Of a stretch of DNA of 64,000 nt, positions 1-9,659 are shown piece after piece. The notes below the pieces were generated by a model, which saw nothing but the letters and a program-made list of their open reading frames with translations, was not told where the DNA came from and did not search any database. Within the stretch, counting starts at the first letter, position 1. Each line of letters starts with the position of its first letter. Location: NCBI GenBank assembly GCA_009829735.1, contig CM020618.1, positions 38,292,894 through 38,356,893 on the forward strand. Direction: 5' to 3'. This DNA is from Pyropia yezoensis (taxonomy: Eukaryota; Rhodophyta; Bangiophyceae; Bangiales; Bangiaceae). Made by a program: the position numbers and the translations under genes.

Positions 1-127
1 CTACTTCCTCCCGCGCTGCATTAGGAGTGGGGATGGGGGTGTGGGGTTGAGGCAGGAAGGTGTACGAGGATGCGGGGGGCGGGGGTGGGGCAGGCGCAGC
101 CGCCCATGCTTGCTGGTGTGGTATGTA
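1..127. other. Flank of the Tc1/mariner element
   Basis: Purine-rich G-runs with no convincing gene. The last two bases (126-127) are the TA target site of the Tc1/mariner insertion. Confidence 0.5.
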
Positions 128-326
128 CAGTCGGTCTCCAAATTTAATGGCCCACGCTGGGAGGTCACTTTTGGGCACCAAATCAATCATGGACGTGATC
201 CAAAAACCGGCCTCTGCGGCGCCGATCTACGGCATTCACGTCACTTGGGCGCAGCGCCTGCCCAGTACCGTGCTATAACGAAGCGTCCGTAGCTTCGCTG
301 CCCGTGCGAAAAAAAAAAACAGCACG

Positions 327-1406
327 ATGGCGAAGACCAGCAGGACGCGCCTGTGCCCTCAAGAGATCGGTGCCATCAAGATGATGGTGGGGAACAAGAT
401 GTCGAATGGTGCCATCGCCACGGCCCTGGGCCTCAACAAGAGCACAGTCGCCTACCCTGCTGCCATCGCCCGGCGTGTCGGCGCCGACGTCGGCAAGGAC
501 GGCAGGGGGCGCGCGAAGCTGCTGAGCCCCCGCGAGCTGCGCGGGCTCCATCGGCTGGTCGACGAGAACCCATTAGCTTCCATCGCTGAAATAACGGAGA
601 AGGTCAACAGCGAGCGCACCAGGATGACTGGCAGGCCGGCGCTGCGCAACATTTCTCCCAGCACGTTGCGGAGGGCGGTCAAGGCGCTTGGGCTGCTCTC
701 CTGCACCCCCGCCCAGAAGCCGTTTGTGTCGGCCGTCAACAAGCGCAAGCGGCTCCAGTGGGGCAAGGACCACCTGAACTGGTCCTACCAGTGGGCCTGG
801 GTTCTCTTTTTGCACGAGAGCTCCTTCCAGGTCCGCCAGCCGCAGTCACGCCGTGTGTGGCGCCAGCGCGGCCAGCGCGTCCAGACCAAGAACCTGCGCC
901 CAACGTTCAAGAGCGGCTGGGAACAGGTGATGGTGTGGGGCGCGTTCTCAACGCGTGGGCGGACCCCGCTGGTGCGTGTGGAGGGGTCTATGAATGGGGC
1001 ATCCTACGTGGAGCTCCTGGAGATTGTCGTTGTGCACTTTCTCTGCGCGGACTACAGGGCGCCGGATGGGGCGCTCTTCCAAGAGGACCTGGCGCCATGC
1101 CACACTGCTAAGGCGTCCAAGACGTGCAAGGAGGCTCTCGGGATCAAGGTGCTCCCCTGGGTTGGGCAGAACCCTGACCTCAACCCCATCGAAAATGCCT
1201 GGGCGGACCCCGAGCGCCGCCTGCGTGCCCGCTCCGTGGCGCCTAAGACAAAGGATGAGCTCTTCGCAGCCTTCGAGGAGGAGTGCACAGCAATACCCGA
1301 TGCCGATTTCAAGAAGCTCACAGAGAACATGTGCCGACGTGTGCGAGGGGTGGTGGCGGCGAATGGGGCTGGGACCAAGTACCAAAGGTCTATTCCATAT
1401 AGCTAG
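327..1406 (+). CDS. Tc1/mariner transposase, first catalytic Asp replaced by His
   Basis: The 359-residue ORF starts at ATG and has an N-terminal helix-turn-helix region (about residues 8-120) followed by a DDE_3 catalytic domain. The second and third catalytic residues are recognisable: Asp254 in the FQEDLAPCH block and Glu289 in the NPDLNPIEN block. They are separated by 34 residues, so this is the DD34E class. The first Asp, expected in the VLF-D-ES motif, is His163. The Trp-x-x-Leu that usually follows the Glu is also changed. The family's usual GATKY-like ending is at residues 348-352; the last seven codons come from the nested insertion. The frame is open, but the protein is predicted not to cut DNA. 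Confidence 0.85.
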   Translation: MAKTSRTRLCPQEIGAIKMMVGNKMSNGAIATALGLNKSTVAYPAAIARRVGADVGKDGRGRAKLLSPRELRGLHRLVDENPLASIAEITEKVNSERTRMTGRPALRNISPSTLRRAVKALGLLSCTPAQKPFVSAVNKRKRLQWGKDHLNWSYQWAWVLFLHESSFQVRQPQSRRVWRQRGQRVQTKNLRPTFKSGWEQVMVWGAFSTRGRTPLVRVEGSMNGASYVELLEIVVVHFLCADYRAPDGALFQEDLAPCHTAKASKTCKEALGIKVLPWVGQNPDLNPIENAWADPERRLRARSVAPKTKDELFAAFEEECTAIPDADFKKLTENMCRRVRGVVAANGAGTKYQRSIPYS

Positions 1407-2688
1407 TCACCTGAGATGACCCGACTTCTCGCCTCCCGCATGCCTCAGTACGTGCCGGGAGCGACCACTGTACGTTTTTTATCGAGTACAGTACTCATAG
1501 GCATGAGATAGCGCCGTTTTCTTGTATTTTCAGGGATGGCCTCATGCGCTCAAACAGATATCACTCTGTTCGTAGCCAGGACAGCGGTGTGACTCTTTCG
1601 TAAAAATCGGCAACTCCCCCGTTTCTCACTTTTGAGCTTCTTTTACGCGGTGCATTGTGCTTTCGTACTCTAGAGGTTCAGGACGAGCGTCTTCTCCCCT
1701 GTTCCACGCTATATTGCTTCCTCGCCGTGACAGAGAAGAACAGAGGTTGTTGTTCCTGACCGCCGATCGGACGTAAAAGTCGGATACGGGGGCTACCTCA
1801 GAAGCACATAATAAACAAGTAACTTGGACTGAACTATGTCAGGCTGAAGCGCCGCCAGACATGGTTCTTCCCTTCACCCCAACCCGTCACTGCTTGCACC
1901 GCCATTGCACCTGGCACTCTCCCCGACCATCTTCCTGGTGGTTGCCCCTCGCGTCGGCGTCGCGCTTTCTACCGACTGACGAAGGAGACGGCTGTCCTGG
2001 TGAATATCGTGCGTCGATTTTTTGAGGGGGAGCGCGCGGCCGGCCGGACGGACTCCTTGAGTAATCCAGTGGCGAGCACCGCGCGCGCCACTGGTGTCAG
2101 TGAGCGGTCCGTTTTGCTCGTGCGCGACGATGACTTTTTTGAGTCATTGGCCGATGTGACGCAGGCGACCGCCTTCAGCCGGAGGAGCTGTTGGTGGACG
2201 TAAAATTGGTCCCCGGAAGTCTCCGTACGAGGCGGGGGGGCTGTTGTCTTGCGGCCAAGGCAATGGCGACACGCACTGCAATCGCCTACGCCTTGGCCGC
2301 GACGACGGGATTATGATCGGCTGCGACTGTGTCCTCAGATGCGGCGGGAGTACGAAGTTGGCCCAGCGCGCACTGTGTAAATCCTACTACGGTGAGGAAT
2401 GGGTCAGCATGTAACCCTCGCTCGTGCACACACAAAGCCCGCCTTTTTGATCTCGATCGGGATTCGGACAAGACGGGCATGTCCGGTCCGCCCCGCATGG
2501 GCGGGAGGACCCTCCGTGCTGTTCAGGCGTGCACTCTGGCGCAAGAACACGGTTGCAGGTCCTGTCTTTCTTACCACAGGCCCGGAGCGCGAGGCTGATC
2601 GGGTCCACCTAGTTTGAGCCGTAGCCGACCAGAAGTGCATGAATGAAAACTATTGTCTCAAGTGACTAGCTATATGGAATAGACCTTT
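1384..2688. mobile_element. Nested inverted-repeat insertion within the Tc1 element
   Basis: A perfect 27-bp sequence at 1384-1410 recurs inverted at 2662-2688; similarity runs a few bases further on both sides with single mismatches. The pair brackets about 1.3 kb sitting directly after the last conserved transposase codon, so it is best read as a separate element. It has no intact gene, only the weak relic at 2000-2203. No clean target duplication could be assigned; TA is possible, with slightly offset ends. Confidence 0.6.
2000..2203 (+). pseudogene. Possible transposase N-terminal relic
   Basis: A 67-codon open stretch without an ATG (it opens at GTG). Its pattern, hydrophobic residues then RRFFEGERAAGR and a later ATGVSERSV, resembles the N-terminal helix-turn-helix region of some Tc1/mariner-like transposases. 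No catalytic domain follows. It could equally be a chance open frame in the nested insertion. Confidence 0.25.
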
Positions 2689-2955
2689 AGTGCGTTTCTT
2701 GCAGTGGAGACGGACGGTTGCATTTCGTCATTAAGAATCGCAAGAAATGACGGTCGGGGTGGGCCATTAAATTTGGATACCGACTGTACTGTACAGACAC
2801 CGTCAATATGGATACGTTTCCAAGCAAAGTCAAGATCCAGAAATACTCAAGAAAACACGCATTGGGCGCCTGAAAGCGTGCTCAAGCGCACCCCCCGCCT
2901 CGACCCTTCCCTCCTCACGCCCAACCCACCCCCCCCGCCCTTCTCACGTCGGCTC

Positions 2956-3708
2956 TCACGCCGAGTACTGGGCAGCAATGAACGCGTCTTGCGTGGCAAA
3001 CCGCTTGGAGTGCTCCACCTCTGGCGCCTGCTCCATGTCGCTGAGCGTGGCCTCCCGGTGGCGCCACTTGCGACCAATCTCCGCGCGCAGCGCGCCCGCA
3101 GTGACGCACTTGTAGACGGGCGCCTCCCCGGGGCAGACTACCGGGTCAAGCCGCACGTGCTCCTCGGGGGCGACGAAAAAGATGGCCGCCATCCGCCGGG
3201 GCACGACGGTGCTCGCCCCCTCCGCCGCCGCCGCTGCCGCCCGGCCGCCCGCGTCGCCCACCCGGTGGAGCACCGCAGGGATGCGCTTGTTGGAGCGGAA
3301 GGCAGCGCACCACCCAAACAGCAGCACCGCCTCCCCGGGGCGGGTGGTCACAGGCGTCCACGTGTCACCGGCTGCGCAGACCTCCAGTCCGGGCCCGCCC
3401 GGAAAGACGAGCGTCATGGCCCCAAAGTCCCGGTGCTCCCCGCAGCGGGGCCCCACCGCCTTGCCGTCGGCGCCGCCACCGGAAGCGCCCGCGGCGTCAC
3501 CGTCGCCCTCCTCTACGACGCGCTCGTAATAGTCCACCAGTCGGTAGTTGCACAGCCGGTCCGTGGCAAGCGCCGATACGCCCGCCGCCTCAGCAAGCGC
3601 CGCCTGCAGGCGCGGCACATCGGTGGTGCGGGCGGTGGTAAAGAAGGCCAACGACGACTCGAGGCGGCCCGCCAGCTCCGCCACCAGCGCCGGGTTCGCG
3701 GCGGCCAC
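2956..3708 (-). CDS. 2OG-Fe(II) oxygenase, isopenicillin-N-synthase-like, 5' part uncertain
   Basis: Non-haem iron oxygenase that couples oxidation of a substrate to 2-oxoglutarate decarboxylation. In the 250-codon stretch the iron ligands are visible: His92-x-Asp94 in EHRDFGAMTL and the distal His148 in VLHRVGD. A 2OG-binding Arg (171/172) lies in PRRMAAIFF. The substrate is unknown. The listed first codon is GTG, not ATG, and the frame stays open another 100 bases or more upstream (to about 3830). The true start or an upstream exon is therefore missing; family members are usually about 330 residues with an N-terminal DIOX_N region that is not seen here. Just upstream lies SNF2-helicase debris on the other strand, suggesting a rearrangement removed the 5' end. 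Confidence 0.75.
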   Translation of the reverse strand: MAAANPALVAELAGRLESSLAFFTTARTTDVPRLQAALAEAAGVSALATDRLCNYRLVDYYERVVEEGDGDAAGASGGGADGKAVGPRCGEHRDFGAMTLVFPGGPGLEVCAAGDTWTPVTTRPGEAVLLFGWCAAFRSNKRIPAVLHRVGDAGGRAAAAAAEGASTVVPRRMAAIFFVAPEEHVRLDPVVCPGEAPVYKCVTAGALRAEIGRKWRHREATLSDMEQAPEVEHSKRFATQDAFIAAQYSA

Positions 3709-3822
3709 CGCTTCAAGGCGGGCGGGGGAAAGGTCCAGCTTCTGTGCGCCGCCCTCAGAGGGTATCCCCCCGAAGGCCCATCCGCCGCCGCCGCGCCGGT
3801 GCGCCCGTCAGGGCGCCATCGG

Positions 3823-4440
3823 GTAGGTCTACTTGTGGTGCCCACCAGTGTGCGAGACAACTGGCGAAAAGAGCTGGCCATCTGGACGCCTCTCCGCGCG
3901 GCTGCCTACTCGCGGTCCGCCGAGGCGACCATTGAGACGGGCCTGCGCGCTGGCAAGCTGGATGTGGTGGTCGTTGGCTACGAAGCCCTCGTTGGCCGCA
4001 CCGAGGCGTTTTTCCGTCGCATCCGGTGGGTGTTGCTGGTCCTCTACGAGGTCCACCGGGTCAAGAACCACGCTCGCAAAGCGTTTGAGGTGCTGGACAA
4101 GGCGCTGGCGGGGGTGCCCCTTCGGTACGGCTTGACCGGAACGCCTGTGCAGAACAACCTCCGCTAGCTCCACACCCTCCTCTCCGTACTGGTCCGCAAT
4201 GGCCGGTGGCCCGAGTGGAAGTCATTCAAGCGGCGGTACGTGGACGCCATCACTTCTGGCCGTGCCCCTGGCGCGACGCCCGCCGCGCAAGAGGCTGGCC
4301 GCGCGGCTGTGCTGCGGCTGCGCCACCGCCTGCTGGCTCGCTTCATGCTGCGGCGGGACAAGGCGCTCATCCAGGACAAGCTGCACGGCAAGGATGACCA
4401 AATTTTTAGCATGCCGGTGCGGGCTCGTACCCACCAGGGA
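3823..4440 (+). pseudogene. SNF2/Rad54-family DNA helicase fragment
   Basis: This frame reads through SNF2 ATPase motifs in order: Ia-like LLVVPTSVRDNW, the motif II region as YEVHRVKN where the family has DE-x-H, motif III LTGTPVQNNL, then the conserved FMLRRDKALI block. The best match in style is the ERCC6/ERCC6L2-like branch. It is broken: the motif II Asp is Tyr, an in-frame TAG sits at 4165-4167 right after motif III, and there is no Walker A segment and no helicase C-lobe. An acceptor-like TAG precedes the fragment at 3823-3825. It is probably a truncated gene copy. It overlaps the presumed 5' end of the oxygenase gene on the other strand. Confidence 0.75.
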
Positions 4441-6365
4441 GGCCCCGGCGGGCCGCCGCGGCCGCCGCGGCCGCCACCTCGGGCGTGCACGCCACGTACT
4501 CGACGCCCCCCACCGTCACAACGAAGACGCGCGCCAGGGGGATGCGGCTGGTGTGGTTGGCGCCGACGCCGCCGCCCGCAGGAGAGGGGGCGGCGGCGGC
4601 GGGGGCGGCGGTCCGCGTCACGGCGCCCAGCGGCCTTCCGTCGGCATACACGTGCGCACCCGTCGCCGCCGCGCCGGCCGTGGCATGCGTGACGGGCGTG
4701 ACGGGCGTGATGCCCCAGTCCTCCTTCTCCTCCTCCTCCCAGTCGGCCGCCGCCGCCGCCGCCGCGGGCTCGCCTTCCTTGCCAGGCTGCCCCGTCGGGG
4801 GCTGCAGCGGCAGCGGCAGGGGCGGCGGCGCTTACCGGCGGCGCGGCGCCACAGCCGCCGCCAACGGCGGCGGCGGCGGCAGTGTGGCCAGTGGGGGAGC
4901 TGGCGACGCGGCGGCGGCGGCGGCGGCGGGCGGCTGCACCCCCCCACCGGGCAACCTAAAGTCAATGAGCGCAAAGTCCGTGGAGCACGACGGGGATCCC
5001 GCCGCCCGCCGCGGCGGCGGGCCCGACCCCGCCTGCCGGCGGGCGCCGTGCCGGCGTGACGCCGACCCGCACCCCGCCCCGCGGGCGGCGGCGGCGGCGG
5101 CGGCAGGCGCCCCCCGAGCGCCTCCACCCACCCCCCCCCCCCCGCCGCACGCGGGGAGCCCCGGGGGGGAGGACGGCGGGGCGGGGCCAGCCGCGGGGCG
5201 TGTCCCGACGGCGGCGGCGGCGGCGGCGGCGGCAGGCAGCCATGGACAGTCGGTGGGCGCACCATGGGACCACCCCCCCCCCCCCCCCGCTCTTCCCCCT
5301 GCCCCTCCTCCCCCATCCCCTCTCCCCCCCCCCAGCAACAGCAACGGGCCGGCACATTCCCTCCCCCCCCCCCCCCTCCACCATTGGCACGGGGGTGTCA
5401 AGCACCGCCGCGTGGCCTGCTGGGGGCGGGGCGGGGGGCGGGGGGGCTGGCTGCCGCACCCCTCGCGGTACCGGCGGTGCGGCGGCGCCCCCGCGACAGG
5501 GGTGGAAGAGCCGGGGACAGCGGGAAAGGGGGAGGCGGAAGGAGGGGAGGGGGGTGGGGGGGGGGGGTGGGGGGGGAGTGGACGCCCGCCGCAGCAGCCG
5601 AGTGCGCGCGCGGGCGTGACGTTGCGTGGGAGGGGGGGGGGGGGAGCGGCGACGCGGCGGAAGCGTGGGATGGGGCCCAGGGCGTGCTCGAGCTCCCCTC
5701 CCCCCAGGGGGCGGGGGGGTGCTCGAGGGGAAGGAAGTGGGGGGGGGGGGGGGAGGCTGTGGCCGGGGCGGCGCGCCCATGGCGGGGCGGCCGCGGCCAG
5801 CGTCGCCGCGCCGCCGCCGCTGCCGCGGGGGGGGGAAGGCGCGGGCGGCTGGCCCGGGGTCAAAGGGAGGGGGGGGAGCGGGGGGGATGCGCCCGCCCCC
5901 ACCACCCGCGGCAGACCGCCGCCTCCCCGCGTCGCGCTGCCACAGACCCAGTGTCGGTATACACGCCGCCGCGGCGGCGGCGGCGGCCGCCGAGGGGGGG
6001 GGGGACAAGCGGGGAGGGGGGCGCGCGACGGCCGTCGGCCCTACCACCGTCAGCGGCTCTCGACGACGGGCTCCCCCACCCACTCCCCCACGCCCCCCCA
6101 ACCGCCCCTCGCCCACCTCCGCTCCTCCTTTACCCCCCCCCCACCCCCCGTAGGCTCCTCCCCTCCTCTCCCCCCTGCTGCCCCCCCCCCTACCGCCCGC
6201 CAGCACTACCCCATTTCCCCCCACTCCCTCCAGACCACCCTCCCCCCCCCCACCGCTCCTCACTGCGCGGGGTCGCGCAGCCCGTCGACGCGGCTCACGG
6301 CAACGGCGGCGACTGCCGCGCCGGCGGCGGCGACAGCACCGCCGGCGGCGGGTGCCCGCCGCTGC

Positions 6366-6410
<45 letters not shown>

Positions 6411-7522
6411 CGGGGGGAGATGCCGCCGCGCCACCCGTAGCGGGGGCCACTGCCCCAATTCTGGCGGGCGGGTTGGCCGCCCCCGCTGCGGTCGGTGTCC
6501 CTCCCACCGCCGCCGTGGCGCCCGCCGCAGCGGCTGCCGCGGCAGACGGCGGCGGCGACGGGGGTGGCGGCGACGGCGACGGCGACGGCGGCGGCGGCGG
6601 CGGCGGCGGCGGCACGTCGTCCACCTCGGCAATGTCTGACCGGAGGGCCACCGCCGGCCGCACGCCGTCCGCCACCGCCTTGCGCATCTGCACGTCCGAC
6701 GCCTTGGCGAGGGAGCGGAGCCAGGCGGGCACCCCCCCCCCCCCCCCCGCCCCCCCCGCCGCGCCAGCCTCATACACCGCGTAGCCTGACCGCTCGTCCA
6801 GCCCCACCGCCGCGGCGTTGGTGCCCTCCACGTGGAGGAACACATTGGCGACCCCCGGGGGGGGGCACAGGAGCAGGAACTCCACCACCCACCCCACTTG
6901 GCGGCGGCGCCCCCCACGCCAGGGCAGGGGCAAGGCGGGTGGGGGGCACAGGAGCAGGAACTCCACCACCCACCCCACTTGGCGGCGGCGCCCCCCACGC
7001 CAGGGCAGGGGCAAGGCGGGGGGGGGGCACAGGAGCAGGAACTCCACGACCCACCCCACTTGGCGGCGGCGCCCCCCACGCCAGGGCAGGGGCAAGGCGG
7101 GGGGGGGGCACAGGAGCAGGAACCTCACCACCCACCCCACTTGGCGGCGGCGCTCCCCATTCCAGTGCAGGGGCAAGTCGGGGGGGGGGCGGCCAAAGGG
7201 CGGCGGGGGGCAGCGGCCAGAGGCCGGAACGGGCTGGCTGCCAGCCAGGGACCGGAACGTAGTGCCTGGTCGCAGTCGTTGGAGGCGTCGTCACGGCCAC
7301 GGCCGCCGTTGGTCGTCTTGCCAGAGCCGCGGCGGCAGCTTTTCGCTCCAGGCGCCGCACTTTGGCCCGCTCATTGCCTCTTTCACGTTCCTCGGGGTCC
7401 CGCTCCCGAGTCACAGGCATAGTGGACAAGGCGGTGAGGGGAGTACCGTCGGAGGGGGCGACGGGTGAAGCAGAAGGCGTGAAAGCATTCGTGGTGGGTG
7501 ACGACGGCGGACGGTGGCGCAT
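4406..7522 (-). other. Probable downstream exons of an unknown minus-strand gene, in C/G-rich DNA
   Basis: On the minus strand several short stretches read like real protein amid poly-C and CCG-repeat DNA. They are 7522 down to about 7200 (starting MRHRPPSSP, with a charged RERDPEERERGNERAKVRRLE helix-like part), about 6840-6620 (VFLHVEGTNAAAVGL to RSDIAEVDD), about 6310-6258 ending at a GTGAGG donor, near 4960-5000 (STDFALIDFRLPGG) and 4720-4406 (HVYADGRPLGAV to FVVTVGGVEYVACTPEV, then stop). They lie downstream of the exon at 8324-8563 and may be its continuation. I do not recognise the protein. Exon limits are not fixed, and the very long ORFs across this block are composition artefacts. 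Confidence 0.35.
6858..7190. repeat. 81-bp minisatellite, four copies
   Basis: The motif GCACAGGAGCAGG starts at 6865, 6946, 7027 and 7108, a regular 81-bp period. Three units are nearly identical and the fourth has drifted. Because 81 is divisible by three, the array encodes a 27-residue repeat in every open frame. It lies just upstream, in minus-strand order, of the exon-like stretch at 6620-6840. Confidence 0.85.
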
Positions 7523-7639
7523 GCGCGCGGCATCCTTTCTGCTGAGGCAGGACGCGTGGGGAGCCTAGCGGCCACTCGGAGGCTGCATAGGAGGGGGCCG
7601 CGACAAACCATCCGTGCGAGTGGCGGCTGCGGGGGAGGC

Positions 7640-7895
7640 GGGGATGGGGAGGGGCTAGTCGCCATGCATCCGGCCGTCGGCTGCCGGAGGACACTGTCCC
7701 CTGGAGGTGGCTGCACGAGAAGGCGAGGAGAGGGAGGAGGCAGGATGGGGGGGGGCAAGTCGCCATGCATCCGGCCGTCGGCTGCCGGGGGACACTGTCC
7801 CCTGGAGGTGGAGGTGGCTGCACGAGGAGGCGAGGAGAGGGAGGGGGCAGGATGGGGAGGGGCAAGTCGCCATGCATCCACGTGCGGCGTTGTAA
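7640..7895. repeat. Minisatellite with units of about 101-107 bp
   Basis: The phrase GTCGCCATGCATCC recurs at 7658, 7759 and 7866 within a longer G-rich unit. The spacings are 101 and 107 bases; the second unit has an extra GAGGTG. The DNA is noncoding in appearance and probably intronic to the minus-strand gene. Confidence 0.8.
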
Positions 7896-8134
7896 GGCAT
7901 GCGGACGAACAGGACGCGTGAGGGAGGAGGCTACTAGTACCTACGGGGGGGCGGGGCGTCGGCCGAGAACAGGCTCCGGTCCTCGTGCAATACATGGCGT
8001 TCGCAAGAGAAAAAAAGAGTCGCTCGGGGTGGCCAGATCGCAGCTCACGGCCCTGTAGAGTGGTCGACTGTTTAGAGAATGGTCGACCCAGGTACATACA
8101 GTCGGGCTACTACCGCCTGCCTGCCGCGCGCCCG

Positions 8135-8258
8135 CGGGCCGCGGTATTGGGCAGGGCAACGCGCTGCCCTGCCCAATGGGAGCGCCCGCGGGGCGCGGTA
8201 TTGGGCAGGGCAGCGCGCTGCCCTGCCCAATGGGAGCGCCCGCGGGGCGCGGTATCCC
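8135..8258. repeat. 54-bp tandem repeat built on a perfect palindrome
   Basis: GCGGTATTGG recurs at 8141 and 8195, and a truncated third unit begins at 8249, giving an exact 54-bp period. Each unit carries ATTGGGCAGGGC followed by its inverse GCCCTGCCCAAT. In the second unit the 32-bp dyad is perfect; in the first it has one mismatch. The array lies downstream of the exon ending at 8324, so it is probably intronic. Confidence 0.85.
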
Positions 8259-8323
8259 ACCCCCTGCGCTCCACTCCTTCCTCCCACGCCTCTCCGCCTG
8301 CCCCTCCCACCCCTCCCCCTCAC

Positions 8324-8563
8324 CTCGGCGGCGAGGGTGTCAAAGAGGGTGGCCACGTCCCCCCCCGGGGGGACCCCCGCCGCCAGGTCCCGCACCCGCA
8401 GCACCCCGCCATAGGTGCGGATGATGGCGACGAGGCCCGCGTGGGGGGTCGTCCAGAGGTTCACCGACGGCCCGTCCCCGAGGGGGACCACGGGCGCCGC
8501 CGGTGCCGGCCGCGTCCGAGCGGGCTCCGCCACCAGCCGCGGGGTGGCCACAGCGCTGGCCAT
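8324..8563 (-). CDS. First exon of an unknown minus-strand gene
   Basis: It opens at ATG (8563-8561) and gives 80 codons, starting MASAVATPRL, with an ordered part (VNLWTTPHAGLVAIIRTYGGVLRV). It ends at GAG followed by GTGAGG, a good splice donor, in phase 0. A TATATAAG-type box lies about 180 bases upstream on the same strand. Downstream exons are probably within 4406-7522. I do not recognise the family. The frame is open further 5' but without another ATG. Confidence 0.5.
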
Positions 8564-8738
8564 GGCAGCGGTCGGCGGCCACAAGGGGCAGCACACGCGC
8601 GGCACGGGAGGGGGTCCGACGCAAGGCACGGACACGACAGGGAAAATCGGAGGAGGGGCGGCCGCCAAGGCAACGTCCCGTCGCGGGTGCGGGCACCTTG
8701 TGCGAAAACGCTGCTGCGTAGACGGGGATGGGTGCTGT

Positions 8739-8750
8739 CGTATATAAGGG
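8739..8750 (-). promoter_or_regulatory. Candidate TATA box for the minus-strand gene
   Basis: On the minus strand the sequence reads CCCTTATATACGAC, the only TATA-like stretch in this GC-rich interval. It lies about 180 bases before the ATG at 8563. It could also be read on the plus strand as TATATAAG, but no plus-strand gene follows. Confidence 0.4.
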
Positions 8751-8763
8751 CGGGGAGGAGGGG

Positions 8764-9341
8764 ATCACTCATGTGCTATTTCATGGAGTATGAAGGACGT
8801 GGGGGTCACCTGGAACGTGAGCAGCACAGACCGGGGAGGCACGGGGGGGACACGCCAGCTGGCGGGGCATGGGTGGCCGGTCGAGTGCAAAAGGCAGCGC
8901 GAGCGGGGCCGTTGGTCGCGGCCCGCACGCTCCTCAAGCTGCAGCTCTGGTCCCGGCTGCGTGCGCGGCCTTTGTAGGGCTCCTTGCCATGGCAACACCA
9001 GCGCCCAGAGGCTGATCTCTCGGAGAGAAGAACTGCCAGCGCACATGCACGCCAAGATCAAGAATCTCACACATACCGGCAACCACATTCCGACGCGCGG
9101 GTCCCACACTGCTTTTTTCGAAGCTTCCAAAGATACATAAGGAACATGGAGGGATTTCCACATCCGCAGAGGGATGGATCAATGAAGCCGGCGGCTTCAA
9201 TGATCCATCAATACATCCGCCCGTTTCATTGAACGGCGAATCAAGCCTGCGGCGTCAGTCCTTCTGGCAAGGGGCTTCGAGAACGTTGGGGAAACCATGA
9301 AACTTGATCCTGCCGACAGCCTTGGCAAGACGGGAAACTAC
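8764..9341. other. Intergenic stretch with a hairpin
   Basis: No convincing gene on either strand. A 31-base near-perfect dyad occurs at 9176-9206 (GGATCAATGAAGCCG and its inverse, one mismatch). It could be the end of a small mobile element or a chance hairpin. Confidence 0.4.
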
Positions 9342-9363
9342 AGCATTGGTCAGGGCTGACCAA
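9342..9363 (+). repeat. Left terminal inverted repeat of the candidate giant element
   Basis: The 22 bases beginning AGCATTGGTCAG match perfectly the inverse of 54002-54023. An inner part, GACCAA-x-GCTG, is also shared at the same offset. The repeat contains its own 18-bp dyad. Confidence 0.55.
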
Positions 9364-9379
9364 GGCGTGGACCAAAGCT

Positions 9380-9659
9380 GTGCTGCGATTTCATTGGGCG
9401 CTGGCAATCTCCCAGGAGCTCGTCTATCACGCCGAGCAGGTTGAGTCCATACAGTGCGTACGCGATTATATCGGGCTCGTTTATATCCACTCTGGATATG
9501 ATCGAGCCGAACAACGCACGAGAGAGCTCCTCAGCACTGTACAGCAAGATTCCAATAGTGTATTTCTTCGAGCCCGTTCTGGAGCATTGCTAAAATCTTC
9601 AGCACTTATCGATTTCCTGTGCGCTGCGAACGCGCACCGCCTGCCAACATCACTGTGCT
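9380..9659 (+). CDS. Hypothetical 5' ORF of the candidate giant element, cut by a retrotransposon
   Basis: The plus-strand frame starting at ATG 9380 reads as ordered, Glu/Leu-rich protein. If the nested retrotransposon and one GTGCT copy are removed, it continues for about 30 codons beyond 17233, to a stop near 17323. The other plus-strand frames and one minus-strand frame (9547-9350) also look protein-like here, so strand and frame are uncertain. No family is recognised. Confidence 0.25.

Larger units (their letters stand above)
128..2786 (+). mobile_element. Tc1/mariner DNA transposon, 2.66 kb, with a nested insertion
   Basis: Both ends carry a 28-bp terminal inverted repeat (128-155 and 2759-2786) with one mismatch. 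The element begins CAGTCGGT, the classic Tc1 type of terminus, and each end abuts a TA dinucleotide (126-127 and 2787-2788), the expected target duplication. It encodes a DD34E-family transposase at 327-1406. About 1.3 kb of its length (roughly 1384-2688) looks like a second element inserted at the very 3' end of the transposase gene. The ancestral element would be about 1.35 kb, a normal length for the family. Confidence 0.85.

Noticed and set aside
4485-7079. Very long Pro/Arg/Gly/Ala-rich ORFs on both strands (651, 705 and 506 codons)
   Set aside because: Composition artefacts of CCG repeats and poly-C. Only short ordered stretches inside were kept as possible exons.
6858-8258. CRISPR-like arrays
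   Set aside because: Units of 54, 81 and 101-107 bp are continuous tandem repeats without unique spacers, and the DNA is eukaryotic.
8790-9163. ORFs on both strands in the interval left of the terminal repeat
   Set aside because: No family pattern, no splice signals and no supporting promoter. Left as intergenic.
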